Positions 14,417 through 22,431 are shown, counted from the first letter of the stretch. The stretch: DNA of 24,510 nucleotides from an uncultured Eubacteriales bacterium (GCA_900550615.1 URSX01000018.1:1-24510); one strand, 5' to 3'. Notes: generated by a model from the sequence alone, not told the origin. Program-made: numbers and translations.

Positions 14417-15445
14417 ATGGGAGATGAAAAGTTATTCTGCAAGGGGGGCGGCTGTACCGCCAAGCTGGGCGCCGGGGTACTGAGCCGGGTGCTGGAGCGT
14501 TTGCCGAAGTTTCCGGCGGACGAGAATCTGCTCATCGGCTACGACAGCAAGGACGACGCTGCCGTGTATAAGCTGACGGAGGATGTGGCGGTGGTGCAGA
14601 CACTGGACTTTTTCCCACCTATGGTGGACGATCCCTACACCTTCGGGAAAATCGCCGCCACCAACGCACTCAGCGATGTATGGGCCATGGGCGGCCAGGT
14701 GAAAACGGCGCTGAACATCGTGTGCTTCCCGGAGAAGTCGGATCTGAACATTCTGGGGGAGATCATGCGCGGCGGCGCGGAAAAGGTGGCCGAGGCCGGG
14801 GGCGTGCTGGCTGGGGGCCACTCCATCGCGGACGCGGATGTGAAGTACGGCCTGTCGGTCATGGGAGTTGTCCACCCGAACCACATTTACGCCAACAATA
14901 CGCCCCAAAAGGGCGATAAGCTGGTGCTGACCAAGCGGCTGGGTGTGGGCATTCTGTGCACGGCCAATCGGGTGGGGGAGGCCAGCCGGGAGGCCATGGA
15001 AGATGCCATGGAGTCCATGACTACCCTGAATAAGTATGCCGCCGATTGCTGCCGAAAATACGACGTACACGCCTGTACGGATGTGACGGGATTCAGCTTC
15101 CTGGGCCACCTGCATGAGATGCTGGACAGGAGGCATAGCTGCCGCATTGACGCGGGGGCGGTGCCGGTTTTCCCCGAGGCACTGCGCCACGCGGATGAAT
15201 TCCTGCTGACGGCGGCGGGACAGCGCAACCGCAACCACACGGGGCCCTTTGTGCGCTTTGAGAACGTGCCCTTTGCCATGGAGGAGGTGCTGTTTGACCC
15301 CCAGACATCCGGTGGATTGCTGGTGGCCCTTCCGGACGGGCAGGCGGCGGCCCTGGTGGAGGATATGCGGCGCATCGGCGCGCCGGCGGCCGTGGTGGGC
15401 GAAGTGACGGACAGCGAGGATATCGAAATCCGCGTGGTTGGATAA
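14417..15445 (+). CDS. selD: Selenide, water dikinase (selenophosphate synthetase), Cys type
   Basis: 342 aa. It makes selenophosphate, the activated selenium donor, from selenide and ATP. The N-terminal loop KGGGCTAK carries Cys13 and Lys16, equivalent to Cys17 and Lys20 of E. coli SelD, so this is a cysteine rather than a selenocysteine form. Also seen are YDSKDDAAVY, QTLDFFPPMVDDPY, AATNALSDVWAMGG, GGHSIADADVKYGLSV, TDVTGFSFLGHLHEM and FDPQTSGGLL, the AIR-synthase-like ATP and metal sites. The start has AAGGGGGG upstream. No selA, selB or selC follows; yedF and a DUF3343 gene do, suggesting a role outside selenocysteine synthesis. Confidence 0.96.
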   Translation: MGDEKLFCKGGGCTAKLGAGVLSRVLERLPKFPADENLLIGYDSKDDAAVYKLTEDVAVVQTLDFFPPMVDDPYTFGKIAATNALSDVWAMGGQVKTALNIVCFPEKSDLNILGEIMRGGAEKVAEAGGVLAGGHSIADADVKYGLSVMGVVHPNHIYANNTPQKGDKLVLTKRLGVGILCTANRVGEASREAMEDAMESMTTLNKYAADCCRKYDVHACTDVTGFSFLGHLHEMLDRRHSCRIDAGAVPVFPEALRHADEFLLTAAGQRNRNHTGPFVRFENVPFAMEEVLFDPQTSGGLLVALPDGQAAALVEDMRRIGAPAAVVGEVTDSEDIEIRVVG

Positions 15446-15472
15446 CAATAATTACAATGGGAGGATATGATT

Positions 15473-16087
15473 ATGCTGAAAGTGAACGCTATGGGCGACA
15501 CCTGCCCCATCCCTGTGGTAAAGACCAAGGATGCCATCCGCCAGCTGGGCGCGGACGGCGGCGTGGTGGAGACTCTGGTGGACAACGAGATCGCCGTGCA
15601 GAATCTGACCAAGATGGCGAATCAGAAGGGCTACGGCGTGGAGAGCGAGAAGCTGGGCGAAAATGAGTACCGGGTGGTCATGACTGTGGGCGCCGGGGCC
15701 GACTTGCCTGCCGAGGGCGAGGAGACCGTGTGCGTTGTCCCTGCCGGGCAGAAGAACACCGTGGTGGTGGTCGGCGCCGACCATATGGGTGAGGGCGAAG
15801 GGGAGTTGGGCAAGAACCTGCTGAAGGCGTTCCTCTACGCCCTGAGCCAACAGGAGACCCTGCCGAGGACCATCCTGTTTTATAACGGCGGCGCGTTCCT
15901 CACCTGCCAGGGTTCCCTGTCTCTGGAGGATCTGAAGAGCATGGCGGAGCGGGGCGTGGAGATCCTCACCTGCGGCACCTGCCTGAATTTCTACGGCCTC
16001 ACCGAGAAGCTGGCCGTGGGCGGCGTGACCAATATGTACGACATCGTGGAAAAGCAGATGGCTGCCGACCTCATTGTGAAGCCCTGA
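15473..16087 (+). CDS. yedF: Selenium metabolism protein YedF
   Basis: 204 aa. Residues 1-70 form a TusA/SirA-like domain with the CPIP motif (Cys11), the sulfur- or selenium-carrying cysteine of that family. The C-terminal half is DsrE-like with the YedF-type segment LTCGTCLNFYGLTEKL. YedF proteins co-occur with SelD in genomes that use selenium as a labile cofactor of molybdenum hydroxylases, probably in handling selenium; the biochemistry is not settled. ATG 15473 is preferred over the ATG two codons earlier (15467), because GGGAGG ends at 15464: 8 bases from the former but only 2 from the latter. It lies 27 bp after selD. Confidence 0.92.
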   Translation: MLKVNAMGDTCPIPVVKTKDAIRQLGADGGVVETLVDNEIAVQNLTKMANQKGYGVESEKLGENEYRVVMTVGAGADLPAEGEETVCVVPAGQKNTVVVVGADHMGEGEGELGKNLLKAFLYALSQQETLPRTILFYNGGAFLTCQGSLSLEDLKSMAERGVEILTCGTCLNFYGLTEKLAVGGVTNMYDIVEKQMAADLIVKP

Positions 16088-16088
16088 T

Positions 16089-16325
16089 ATGCTGCAGAAG
16101 AAACTGTGCCTGGTGGTGACCTTTGAGGCCACTGCGGCGGCCATGGCGGCGGAAAAATACTGTCTGGAAAAGGGCGTTCCCGGGCGGCTGATCCCGGTAC
16201 CCCGGGAGATTACCGCCGGATGCGGCCTTGCCTGGAAGGCAGAAGTGGGGCAGGAGGAGGCCGTCACTGCCGCCCTCAAAGAGGCGGGCATCGCGTACAG
16301 CGGGGTGCACCGGGTCATAATTTGA
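16089..16325 (+). CDS. DUF3343 family protein, putative Se/S carrier
   Basis: 78 aa, a normal length for DUF3343. It begins one base after the yedF stop with no strong ribosome site, so translation is probably coupled to yedF. LVVTFEATAAAMAAEKYC and the PREITAGCGLAW segment are typical. The conserved cysteine in AGCGLAW is the presumed selenium or sulfur ligand. The family is repeatedly found beside selD and yedF; its function is predicted, not demonstrated. A strong terminator follows three bases after the stop. Confidence 0.88.
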   Translation: MLQKKLCLVVTFEATAAAMAAEKYCLEKGVPGRLIPVPREITAGCGLAWKAEVGQEEAVTAALKEAGIAYSGVHRVII

Positions 16326-16327
16326 GG

Positions 16328-16361
16328 AAAAGTCCCGGATCAGCGGCGGTCCGGGACTTTT
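16328..16361 (+). terminator. Intrinsic terminator of the selenium operon
   Basis: 12-bp perfect stem (16328-16339 with 16350-16361), 10-base loop, T5 tail. It ends the selD-yedF-DUF3343 transcript and separates it from prfB. Confidence 0.88.
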
Positions 16362-16387
16362 TGCGGCAAAAAGGTGTGAATTGATGC

Positions 16388-16416
16388 TTTACAGCGGAGA
16401 CGGATTCGGATATAAT
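16388..16416 (+). promoter_or_regulatory. Sigma-A promoter for prfB
   Basis: TTTACA (16388-16393), 17-base spacer, perfect TATAAT (16411-16416), about 40 bases before the prfB ATG. One of the best promoters in the window. Confidence 0.85.
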
Positions 16417-16454
16417 AGAAAGGCTAAGGAAAATTATCAAAGGAGAAATTGACC

Positions 16455-17579
16455 ATGGCTGTCATTGAATACGATGCTTACAAGCAAAAGCTGCTGGCTC
16501 TGGAGCCTACACTGAAGGAGCTGGAGCAGGCGCTGAATATTGAGTCCGCCCGGAAGGAGCTGGCCGAGCTGCAGATTGAGACGGAGCAGGAGGGCTTTTG
16601 GAACGATGTGGAGCGCAGCCAGCGCATCGCTCAGAAGATCAAGCGCCTGGAAAATAAAATCAAGAAGTACGACCACCTGGTCTCCGACTGGGAGGACACC
16701 CTGACCCTGTGCGAGATGGCCCAAGAGGAGGACGACGCCAGCCAACTGGACGAGGTGGCCTCCGGCTATGAGACACTGGAAAAGGAGGTAAGCGAGCGCC
16801 GTCTGGCAGCCCTGCTCACCGGAGAATATGACGCCAACAACGCCATCCTCACCTTCCACGCCGGGGCCGGCGGCACCGAAGCTCAGGACTGGACAGAGAT
16901 GCTCTACCGTATGTACACCCGCTGGGCCGAGCGCCACGGCTTCACCTACCAGCTGCTGGACTATGAGGACGGCGACGAGGCGGGTATCAAATCCGCCTCC
17001 ATCCTCATTGAGGGGGACAACGCCTATGGCTATCTCAAGAGTGAGAACGGCGTACACCGCCTGGTGCGGGTGAGCCCCTTCGATGCCAATGCCCGGCGGC
17101 AGACCAGCTTTTCCGCCCTGGAGGTCATGCCGGAAATCGAGGACGACAGCGAAATTGAGATCCGTCCCGAGGAGATCGAGATGCAGGTGTTCCGTTCCAG
17201 CGGCGCCGGCGGCCAGCACATCAATAAAACCTCCTCGGCGGTGCGGCTGATCCACATCCCCACCGGGGTGGTGGTCTCCTGCCAGACTGAGCGCAGCCAG
17301 TTCCAGAACCGGGATAACTGCATGAAGATGCTCCGGGCCAAGCTGGCGGAGATGAAGGCCCAGCAGCACGCGGAGAAGATTTCCGACATCAAGGGCGTGC
17401 AGATGAAGATCGAGTGGGGCAGCCAGATCCGCTCCTATGTGTTCATGCCCTACACATTGGTGAAGGACACCCGCACGGGCTTTGAGACCGGCAACATCCA
17501 GAATGTAATGGACGGCGACATTGATGGGTTCATCAATGCCTACCTCACCGCTTCCGCCAACGGAACACTGAAAAAGTAA
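16455..17579 (+). CDS. prfB: Peptide chain release factor 2 (frameshift-free)
   Basis: 374 aa. RF2 recognises UGA and UAA and triggers peptide release on the ribosome. The stop-codon recognition tripeptide SPF is at 207-209 and the catalytic GGQ at 252-254 (GAGGQHINKTSSAVR). Domain 1 is a coiled-coil rich N-terminus. ATG 16455 is chosen over the in-frame TTG at 16449, because AGGAG (16441-16445) is 9 bases away instead of 3. Most RF2 genes have an in-frame UGA near codon 26 that requires a +1 shift. Here the frame is continuous, with CTG AAT at codons 27-28 where CTT TGA C is expected. The protein is closed by a strong terminator, so the gene is monocistronic. Confidence 0.97.
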   Translation: MAVIEYDAYKQKLLALEPTLKELEQALNIESARKELAELQIETEQEGFWNDVERSQRIAQKIKRLENKIKKYDHLVSDWEDTLTLCEMAQEEDDASQLDEVASGYETLEKEVSERRLAALLTGEYDANNAILTFHAGAGGTEAQDWTEMLYRMYTRWAERHGFTYQLLDYEDGDEAGIKSASILIEGDNAYGYLKSENGVHRLVRVSPFDANARRQTSFSALEVMPEIEDDSEIEIRPEEIEMQVFRSSGAGGQHINKTSSAVRLIHIPTGVVVSCQTERSQFQNRDNCMKMLRAKLAEMKAQQHAEKISDIKGVQMKIEWGSQIRSYVFMPYTLVKDTRTGFETGNIQNVMDGDIDGFINAYLTASANGTLKK

Positions 17580-17591
17580 AAAAGCTAACGC

Positions 17592-17633
17592 AAAAAAACA
17601 CATTCCCTATGACCGTAGGGGATGTGTTTTTTT
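17592..17633. terminator. Intrinsic terminator after prfB
   Basis: 18-bp stem (17592-17609 with 17616-17633, one U-G pair) with a T7 tail and an A7 start, so it can work in both directions. Confidence 0.9.
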
Positions 17634-17888
17634 GTATGTATTCCGGGGCTAAGGTCTGTAACCGCAGGGAGGGCATAGAAAAACCTGCGCGTCTGTAGAG
17701 GGGATAGGGTCGATTTATAGACTTAGCTGAAAAAAGAATGTAAAAACTGTGCGAACATACAAAATTTCTGTCAGCCACACAAAAAATTTGTAAACAGATT
17801 GTGAAGATGCTATAATAAGTACGTCTGTAAGCGGCGGAGCTGCGGCCGCAGAGAAACGCAGCGACACAATAGAAAAAGGAGAGTACCA
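17634..17888. other. Spacer and 5' leader of the purine permease
   Basis: Holds the permease promoter and a leader of about 65 nt containing a short GC-rich hairpin (around 17831-17849). I looked for a purine riboswitch because of the gene product and found none of its conserved core. The part between 17641 and 17780 shows nothing recognisable. Confidence 0.6.
17788..17816 (+). promoter_or_regulatory. Sigma-A promoter for the purine permease
   Basis: TTGTAA (17788-17793), 17-base spacer, TATAAT (17811-17816) with a TGC extended -10. Confidence 0.78.
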
Positions 17889-19319
17889 ATGGAGAAACTA
17901 TTCCACCTGAGGGAGAACGGCACCTCCGTAAAAACGGAGATCATTGCCGGCCTGACCACCTTCATGACCATGGCGTACATCGTCGCCCTGAACCCCAACC
18001 TGCTGACGAATTTTGACACCGGCTCCGCCCTGTGGAAGGCCGTATTCGTGGCTACCTGCCTGGCCTCGGCCGTGGGCACCGCCTGCATGGCCTTCCTGGC
18101 CAACAAGCCCTTCGTCATGGCACCGGGCATGGGCCTGAACAGCTTTTTCGCCGTGATTTGCGGCAACATCGCCGCCATGCTGAAAACCGACTACACCAGC
18201 GCCTTCCAGGCGACCCTGTGCATCATCCTGGTGGAGGGCATTGTGTTCCTGCTGCTGAGTGTGTTCAACATCCGGGACAAGATCGTCACCGCCATCCCTC
18301 TGGGCGTGCGTCTGGGCATCGGCCCGGCCATCGGCCTGATGCTGATGAACATCGGCTTCGGCTCCAACGCCGGCGTCTATGCCGAGGGCAATGACTACAC
18401 CTCCCCCTTCTACGTCATGAGGGATTTCTTCGGCGCTATGACTCCCAGCACCATTCAGGGCCACATGGGCAAGGAGTACAGCCAGATGGTGCTGTCCGTT
18501 ATCACCATGTTTGTGGGCCTGTTCGTCATTGTGCTGCTGTCCAAGAAAGGCAAGAAATCTGCCGTTCTGGTGGGTATGCTGGCCGGGTCCATCATCTATT
18601 GGGCGGGCGACGCCATCTTCCTGCACAACAATCCCTTCGCCTCTCTGAAGGGGGCCAGCTTCCTGCCCAACTTCAAGGACATGGCAGAGGTCACCCTCTT
18701 TAAGTTCGATTTCCACGACTTCTTTGAGATTGGCTGGTTCACCGCCATCACCTTGATCATCACCTTCTGCATGATCGATATGTTCGACACTATCGGCACC
18801 CTGGTGGGCACCGCATCCCGGGCCGGCATGACCGACAAGGACGGCAACATGCCTAAGATGAAGGAAGCCCTCACCGCCGACGCCGTGGGCACCGTCTGCG
18901 GCGCCTGCTGCGGCACCTCCACCGTGACCACCTTCGTGGAGTCTGCCTCCGGCGTAGAGGCCGGCGGCCGCACGGGCCTCACCTCCCTCACTGCCGCGTT
19001 CATGTTCCTGGTGTGCCTGTTCATCTCCCCGGTGGTGGCCATCATCCCCGCCGCCGCTACCTCCAGCGCCCTGATCTATGTGGGTGTCCTGATGCTTCAG
19101 GGTCTGAAGAACATCAACTTCGACGACATCGACCAGATCGTGCCGGTGTTCATCATGCTGCTGGCCATCCCCATCTCCGGCTCCATCGGCCACGGCATCG
19201 GCCTGGCCATGATCTCCCACATGGTCATCAAGGTTTTCTCCGGCCATGCCAAGGAGGTCTCCGTGCTGACCTATGTCATTGCAGCCCTGTTCCTGGTGAA
19301 GTTCTTCGTGGTGGTGTAA
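17889..19319 (+). CDS. NCS2-family purine permease (AzgA/PbuG type)
   Basis: 476 aa, polytopic membrane protein with about 12-14 hydrophobic segments. The N-terminus HLRENGTSVKTEIIAGLTTF and the APGMGLNSFF motif are typical of AzgA/PbuG-like members, which import hypoxanthine, guanine or adenine by proton symport. MIDMFDTIGTLVGTA (about 297-311) and the GTSTVTTFVESASGVEAGGR segment (about 343-362) form the conserved substrate and helix-break regions. The ribosome site AAAAAGGAG is good. The gene is monocistronic, with its own promoter and terminator. Exact substrate cannot be read from sequence. It stands 1.5 kb from the selenium cluster, which fits purine catabolism but is not proof of a link. 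Confidence 0.92.
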   Translation: MEKLFHLRENGTSVKTEIIAGLTTFMTMAYIVALNPNLLTNFDTGSALWKAVFVATCLASAVGTACMAFLANKPFVMAPGMGLNSFFAVICGNIAAMLKTDYTSAFQATLCIILVEGIVFLLLSVFNIRDKIVTAIPLGVRLGIGPAIGLMLMNIGFGSNAGVYAEGNDYTSPFYVMRDFFGAMTPSTIQGHMGKEYSQMVLSVITMFVGLFVIVLLSKKGKKSAVLVGMLAGSIIYWAGDAIFLHNNPFASLKGASFLPNFKDMAEVTLFKFDFHDFFEIGWFTAITLIITFCMIDMFDTIGTLVGTASRAGMTDKDGNMPKMKEALTADAVGTVCGACCGTSTVTTFVESASGVEAGGRTGLTSLTAAFMFLVCLFISPVVAIIPAAATSSALIYVGVLMLQGLKNINFDDIDQIVPVFIMLLAIPISGSIGHGIGLAMISHMVIKVFSGHAKEVSVLTYVIAALFLVKFFVVV

Positions 19320-19362
19320 AAACCAGCGAGGACACAAGGGATTCAAGCAAGTATGTAAAAAG

Positions 19363-19398
19363 CGAAGGACAGCGTAAAACGCTGTCCTTCGTTTTTTT
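19363..19398. terminator. Intrinsic terminator after the purine permease
   Basis: 12-bp perfect stem (19363-19374 with 19380-19391), TAAAA loop, then T7. It lies between convergent genes; the preceding A-run may let it stop the LysR transcript too. Confidence 0.88.
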
Positions 19399-19415
19399 GA
19401 AATAGGGGAGAGCTG

Positions 19416-20297
19416 TTAGACATTTTCGGTCTGGGTCAGCATCCGCACGGCGTATTTCAGGAAGATTTTCACTGCCGGGGAGATATCCGTCCGGGAGTGG
19501 AGGGCCACGCCCATGGTGATCTGGGCCGGGGGATCCAGAGGCAGCTTGACTACATTGCAGATGTGACCGTCGGTGATGAGCTGGTTCATGACGCTGATGC
19601 CCAGTCCCTGCTCCACCATGGACATGGCGGAAAAGCTCTCCATGGTGGTGAAGCGAATATTCGGGACAATGCCGTTGCGCTGAAACAGGGCCTCCACGTC
19701 ATCGTCACAGCCCAGGGCGGGCATGATGAAGGGATCCTCCTGACAGCTGCTCAGGGGGTAGGCCGCCTCCCCGGCCAGCGGGTGATCCGGCGGCAGCAGC
19801 GCCACCATGGGATCCTCCGCCAGGGGGATCCACTCGTAGGGCATCCCCTCCTGGTAGCTGAAAAAGCCGATGTCCGCTGTGCGGTCGTCCAGCCAGCCGG
19901 ATACCTCCTGCCAGATACCCTCCATGAGGCGGATGGACACATGGGGGTAATCCTGCTGGAAGGCCCGGATCACCGCCGGTAGCCAGTGGGTGGCGATGCT
20001 GGAATAGGAGGCGATGGTGACGCTGCCGATGAGCAGGCCGTTGATCTCCGTGGCCAGCTCAAAAAGGCGGTCCTCCTGCCGCAGGAATTCCCGGATGGTG
20101 GGCAGCAGGAGCTGGCCGTTCTCCGTCAGGGCTACGCCCTTGGTGCTACGGCGAAACACGGTGAAGCCCAATTCGCTTTCAAAGGCGCTGACCAGCTGGT
20201 TTACGCCGGAGGGGGTGTAGCGCAGCACCTCCGCCGCCTTGGAGAAGCTGCCGGTTTCTGCCGCGGCCAGCACGGCTCTGCATCGTGCAGTTTCCAT
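19416..20297 (-). CDS. LysR-family transcriptional regulator
   Basis: 293 aa, standard length. Residues 1-60 form the winged helix-turn-helix (AAAETGSFSKAAEVLRYTPSGVNQLVSAFESELG ... FRRSTKGVALTENG). Residues about 90-285 form the periplasmic-binding-protein-like effector domain, including the MVEQGLGISVMNQL segment near its hinge. The start ATG has an excellent AAAGGAGG site. It is divergent from a small membrane-protein gene at 20440 across 142 bp, the usual LysR arrangement for control of the neighbour and of itself. The effector is unknown. The permease on the other side converges and is less likely to be its target. Confidence 0.93.
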   Translation of the reverse strand: METARCRAVLAAAETGSFSKAAEVLRYTPSGVNQLVSAFESELGFTVFRRSTKGVALTENGQLLLPTIREFLRQEDRLFELATEINGLLIGSVTIASYSSIATHWLPAVIRAFQQDYPHVSIRLMEGIWQEVSGWLDDRTADIGFFSYQEGMPYEWIPLAEDPMVALLPPDHPLAGEAAYPLSSCQEDPFIMPALGCDDDVEALFQRNGIVPNIRFTTMESFSAMSMVEQGLGISVMNQLITDGHICNVVKLPLDPPAQITMGVALHSRTDISPAVKIFLKYAVRMLTQTENV

Positions 20298-20355
20298 GAA
20301 AGACCTCCTTTTTCGGCTATTAGTAAAACTGATATAGGATATAATGCTTTATAGC

Positions 20356-20384
20356 TTTACTTTTCTTGTTATTTATTCTACTAT
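20356..20384 (+). promoter_or_regulatory. Promoter for the 74-aa membrane protein; likely LysR control region
   Basis: TTTACT (20356-20361), 17-base spacer, TACTAT (20379-20384). The surrounding 20298-20439 is A/T-rich and contains several short dyads (for example ATAG ... CTAT around the promoter) that could hold a LysR T-N11-A type site. None is decisive. Confidence 0.5.
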
Positions 20385-20439
20385 ATGACCATAGAAAACG
20401 CAAGACCCCAAAAACAAAATCTTTAAGGAGGAATCTACC

Positions 20440-20664
20440 ATGAAAAACATTTATACTTACATGTCTGTTGCAGTCGTGAACCTTGTGATGATGGTGGCAT
20501 CCGCCTTTCTGCTGACTGCCGCCGACGCACCGATCCGTGAAGCGGGCGGATATATCACCCTGATTTTCGGAGCGATCACCGCCTGGGCCGTCGCCAAGGC
20601 AATGCTGGTGGAGCGGGACAGGGAAATGTATCACGAGCCCCGGCACAGTCACAATAACGCGTGA
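20440..20664 (+). CDS. Small two-helix membrane protein, unknown function
   Basis: 74 aa with a clear AAGGAGG site, so it is probably real. Two hydrophobic helices (about 7-28 and 38-57) are joined by a short polar loop (TAADAPIREAGG). The C-terminus is charged and His-rich (EPRHSHNN) and would lie on the same side as the N-terminus. No family was recognised. It is divergent from lysR and followed by its own terminator, so it forms a single-gene unit probably controlled by that regulator. Composition is less GC-rich at the start than in neighbouring genes. Confidence 0.75.
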   Translation: MKNIYTYMSVAVVNLVMMVASAFLLTAADAPIREAGGYITLIFGAITAWAVAKAMLVERDREMYHEPRHSHNNA

Positions 20665-20717
20665 TCTCATACAGCTAACACAGAGCGGCAACTGCCAGAC
20701 TCTTTCTTCCTCTCTCC

Positions 20718-20757
20718 AAAAAGGAAAAGACGCACGAAAGTGCGTCTTTTCCTTTTT
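20718..20757. terminator. Intrinsic terminator after the 74-aa gene
   Basis: 18-bp perfect stem (20718-20735 with 20740-20757) with a GAAA tetraloop and T5 end. Confidence 0.92.
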
Positions 20758-20813
20758 GACTGTGGGAGAAAACTCCGGGTTCAGCAGGTGAAAGCAGTTT
20801 TTTCTACAGCCTA

Positions 20814-20847
20814 AGGTGCCCTGAAACGCATGTGTTTCAGGGCACCT
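20814..20847. terminator. Hairpin downstream of the NSS transporter gene
   Basis: 14-bp perfect stem (20814-20827 with 20834-20847) with a 6-base loop, 13 bases beyond the transporter stop codon. On the plus strand it is followed by GTTTTGTTT. On the transporter strand the U-run is missing, so it may act more as a 3'-end stabiliser for that gene. Confidence 0.6.
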
Positions 20848-20860
20848 GTTTTGTTTATGT

Positions 20861-22219
20861 TCAGCCGATGAGGCCGATGATGAAAATAGCCAGGATCATA
20901 ATGGGCAGCACGATCATGAACACCCACCGCATCCAGCCGGCCACCTTCATGCCCTTGCCGGCATTGGCCTCCGCCTGGTAGTTCTTAAAGCCCCAGCCCC
21001 AACGAGTCACGCAGAAGAGCAGGTAGATCAGCGAGCCCAGGGGCAGCAGGATGCTGCTGACCAGGAAGTCTTCGCTGTCCAGCACGTCCCGCCCGCCGAT
21101 GGGGTGGAAGCCGCTGAGCACGTTGTAGCCCAGCACGCAGGGGACGCTGGCGATGAGGATGAGCACGCCGTTGATGAGTGCGGCCTTCTTCCGGCTCCAG
21201 CTGAACAGATCCATGCACGAGGACATGATGTTCTCGATGACGGCGATGACCGTGGAGAAGGAGGCGAAGGTCATAAACAGGAAGAACAGCGTACCCCATA
21301 TGCGGCCGCCGGCCATGTTGGTGAATACGTTGGGCAGGGTGACAAAGATCAGGCTGGGGCCGGAGGTCACCTCTACGCCGTAGCTGAAGCAGGCGGGGAA
21401 GATGATGAGACCCGCCATGATGGCCACGAAGGTGTCCAGTCCGCAGATGCGGGCGCCCTCGCTGAGGAGGGTGTGCTCCTTGCTCATGTAGCTGCCGAAG
21501 ATTTCCATGGCGGCGATGCCCAGGCTCAGGGTGAAGAAGGACTGGTTCATGGCCGCGGCGATGACATTGCCCAGGCCCACGGCCCTCACATTCTCCCAAT
21601 TGGGCACCAGGTAGAAGGAAATACCCTCCTTGGCGCCGGACAGGGTGAAGCTGTGAATGGCCAGCACCAGAATCAGCACCAGCAGGGCGCACATCATCAC
21701 CTTGCTGACCCGCTCCAGACCCTTCTGCACACCGACGCTGCAGATTACCACGCCGGCGATCACCGTCACCGCCATCCACAGGCCCATTTCGGTGGGATTG
21801 GCCAGCATATCGAAAAACACCTGGGCGCTGGCTTCCGCCTCCATGCCGTGGGTGAAGACACCGGTGGCGAATTTCACGAAATAGTTCAGCATCCAGCCCG
21901 ACACGGTGGTGTAGTACATCATCAGCAGATAGCAGCCGATGATGGCGAACCAGCCGTGAATGTGCCATTTGCTGCCGGGCTTTTCCAGGGTTTTATAGGC
22001 CAGCACAGCGCTCTGGCGGCTGGCGCGGCCCACGGCCAGCTCCATGGTCAGCACCGGCAGACCCAGCACCACCAGCATAATCAGGTAGATCAGCACGAAA
22101 AATCCGCCGCCGTTCTGCCCCACCACAAAGGGGAAGCGCCACACATTGCCGATGCCAATGGCGCAGCCGGCGCTCACCAACAGGAAGCCCAGCCGGGACT
22201 TAAACGATTCTCTCTCCAT
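20861..22219 (-). CDS. NSS-family (SNF) sodium-dependent amino-acid transporter
   Basis: 452 aa from ATG 22219, preceded by GGAGG 7 bases away. The open frame extending to 22336 crosses the promoter and is rejected. About 11-12 transmembrane helices are visible. TM1 carries the family signature SAGCAIGIGNVWRFPFVVGQNGGG (about 16-39), with the unwound Gly/Asn region that binds sodium and substrate. LPVLTMELAVGR and the TM6 segment NQSFFTLSLGIAAMEIFGSY match LeuT, MhsT and TnaT-type transporters. The family imports amino acids with sodium; the substrate, perhaps a hydrophobic or aromatic amino acid, cannot be fixed from sequence. It is monocistronic and divergent from trkH. Confidence 0.93.
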   Translation of the reverse strand: MERESFKSRLGFLLVSAGCAIGIGNVWRFPFVVGQNGGGFFVLIYLIMLVVLGLPVLTMELAVGRASRQSAVLAYKTLEKPGSKWHIHGWFAIIGCYLLMMYYTTVSGWMLNYFVKFATGVFTHGMEAEASAQVFFDMLANPTEMGLWMAVTVIAGVVICSVGVQKGLERVSKVMMCALLVLILVLAIHSFTLSGAKEGISFYLVPNWENVRAVGLGNVIAAAMNQSFFTLSLGIAAMEIFGSYMSKEHTLLSEGARICGLDTFVAIMAGLIIFPACFSYGVEVTSGPSLIFVTLPNVFTNMAGGRIWGTLFFLFMTFASFSTVIAVIENIMSSCMDLFSWSRKKAALINGVLILIASVPCVLGYNVLSGFHPIGGRDVLDSEDFLVSSILLPLGSLIYLLFCVTRWGWGFKNYQAEANAGKGMKVAGWMRWVFMIVLPIMILAIFIIGLIG

Positions 22220-22276
22220 AATTTTCCTCCACACAGGGCAGTTACCTGCCAAAATTTGCGTAAACAAACACATTAT

Positions 22277-22306
22277 AATATATAACAATAAACCATTTCT
22301 TGTCAA
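22277..22306 (-). promoter_or_regulatory. Sigma-A promoter for the NSS transporter
   Basis: Perfect minus-strand TTGACA (22301-22306), then TATATT after 18 bases (22277-22282) or TATATA after 16 (22279-22284), about 60 bases from the ATG. Confidence 0.75.
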
Positions 22307-22391
22307 GCGCCAAACGCCGCGCATCCTGCGGGGCACTCAAAATGACTGCATTTTCTCCGACGACATGCCGGCTTTTTCTTTAACAACGGGA

Positions 22392-22431
22392 CTACGTTTT
22401 ATGCGGCAGCAGGGCTACATTTTACGCGGCA
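22392..22431 (+). repeat. 17-bp direct repeats upstream of trkH
   Basis: CTACGTTTTATGCGGCA (22392-22408) and CTACATTTTACGCGGCA (22415-22431) differ at two bases and are spaced 23 bp start to start, about two helical turns. They lie 46 bp upstream of the trkH -35, a position suiting an activator or repressor binding pair. Confidence 0.65.

Noticed and set aside
17641..17888. Purine riboswitch before the purine permease
   Set aside because: No three-way junction core or matching loop motifs were found; only a sigma-A promoter and a short leader are visible.
20814..20847. Clean intrinsic terminator for the NSS transporter
   Set aside because: The stem is strong, but the U-run is on the opposite strand, so it is recorded as a hairpin with uncertain direction.
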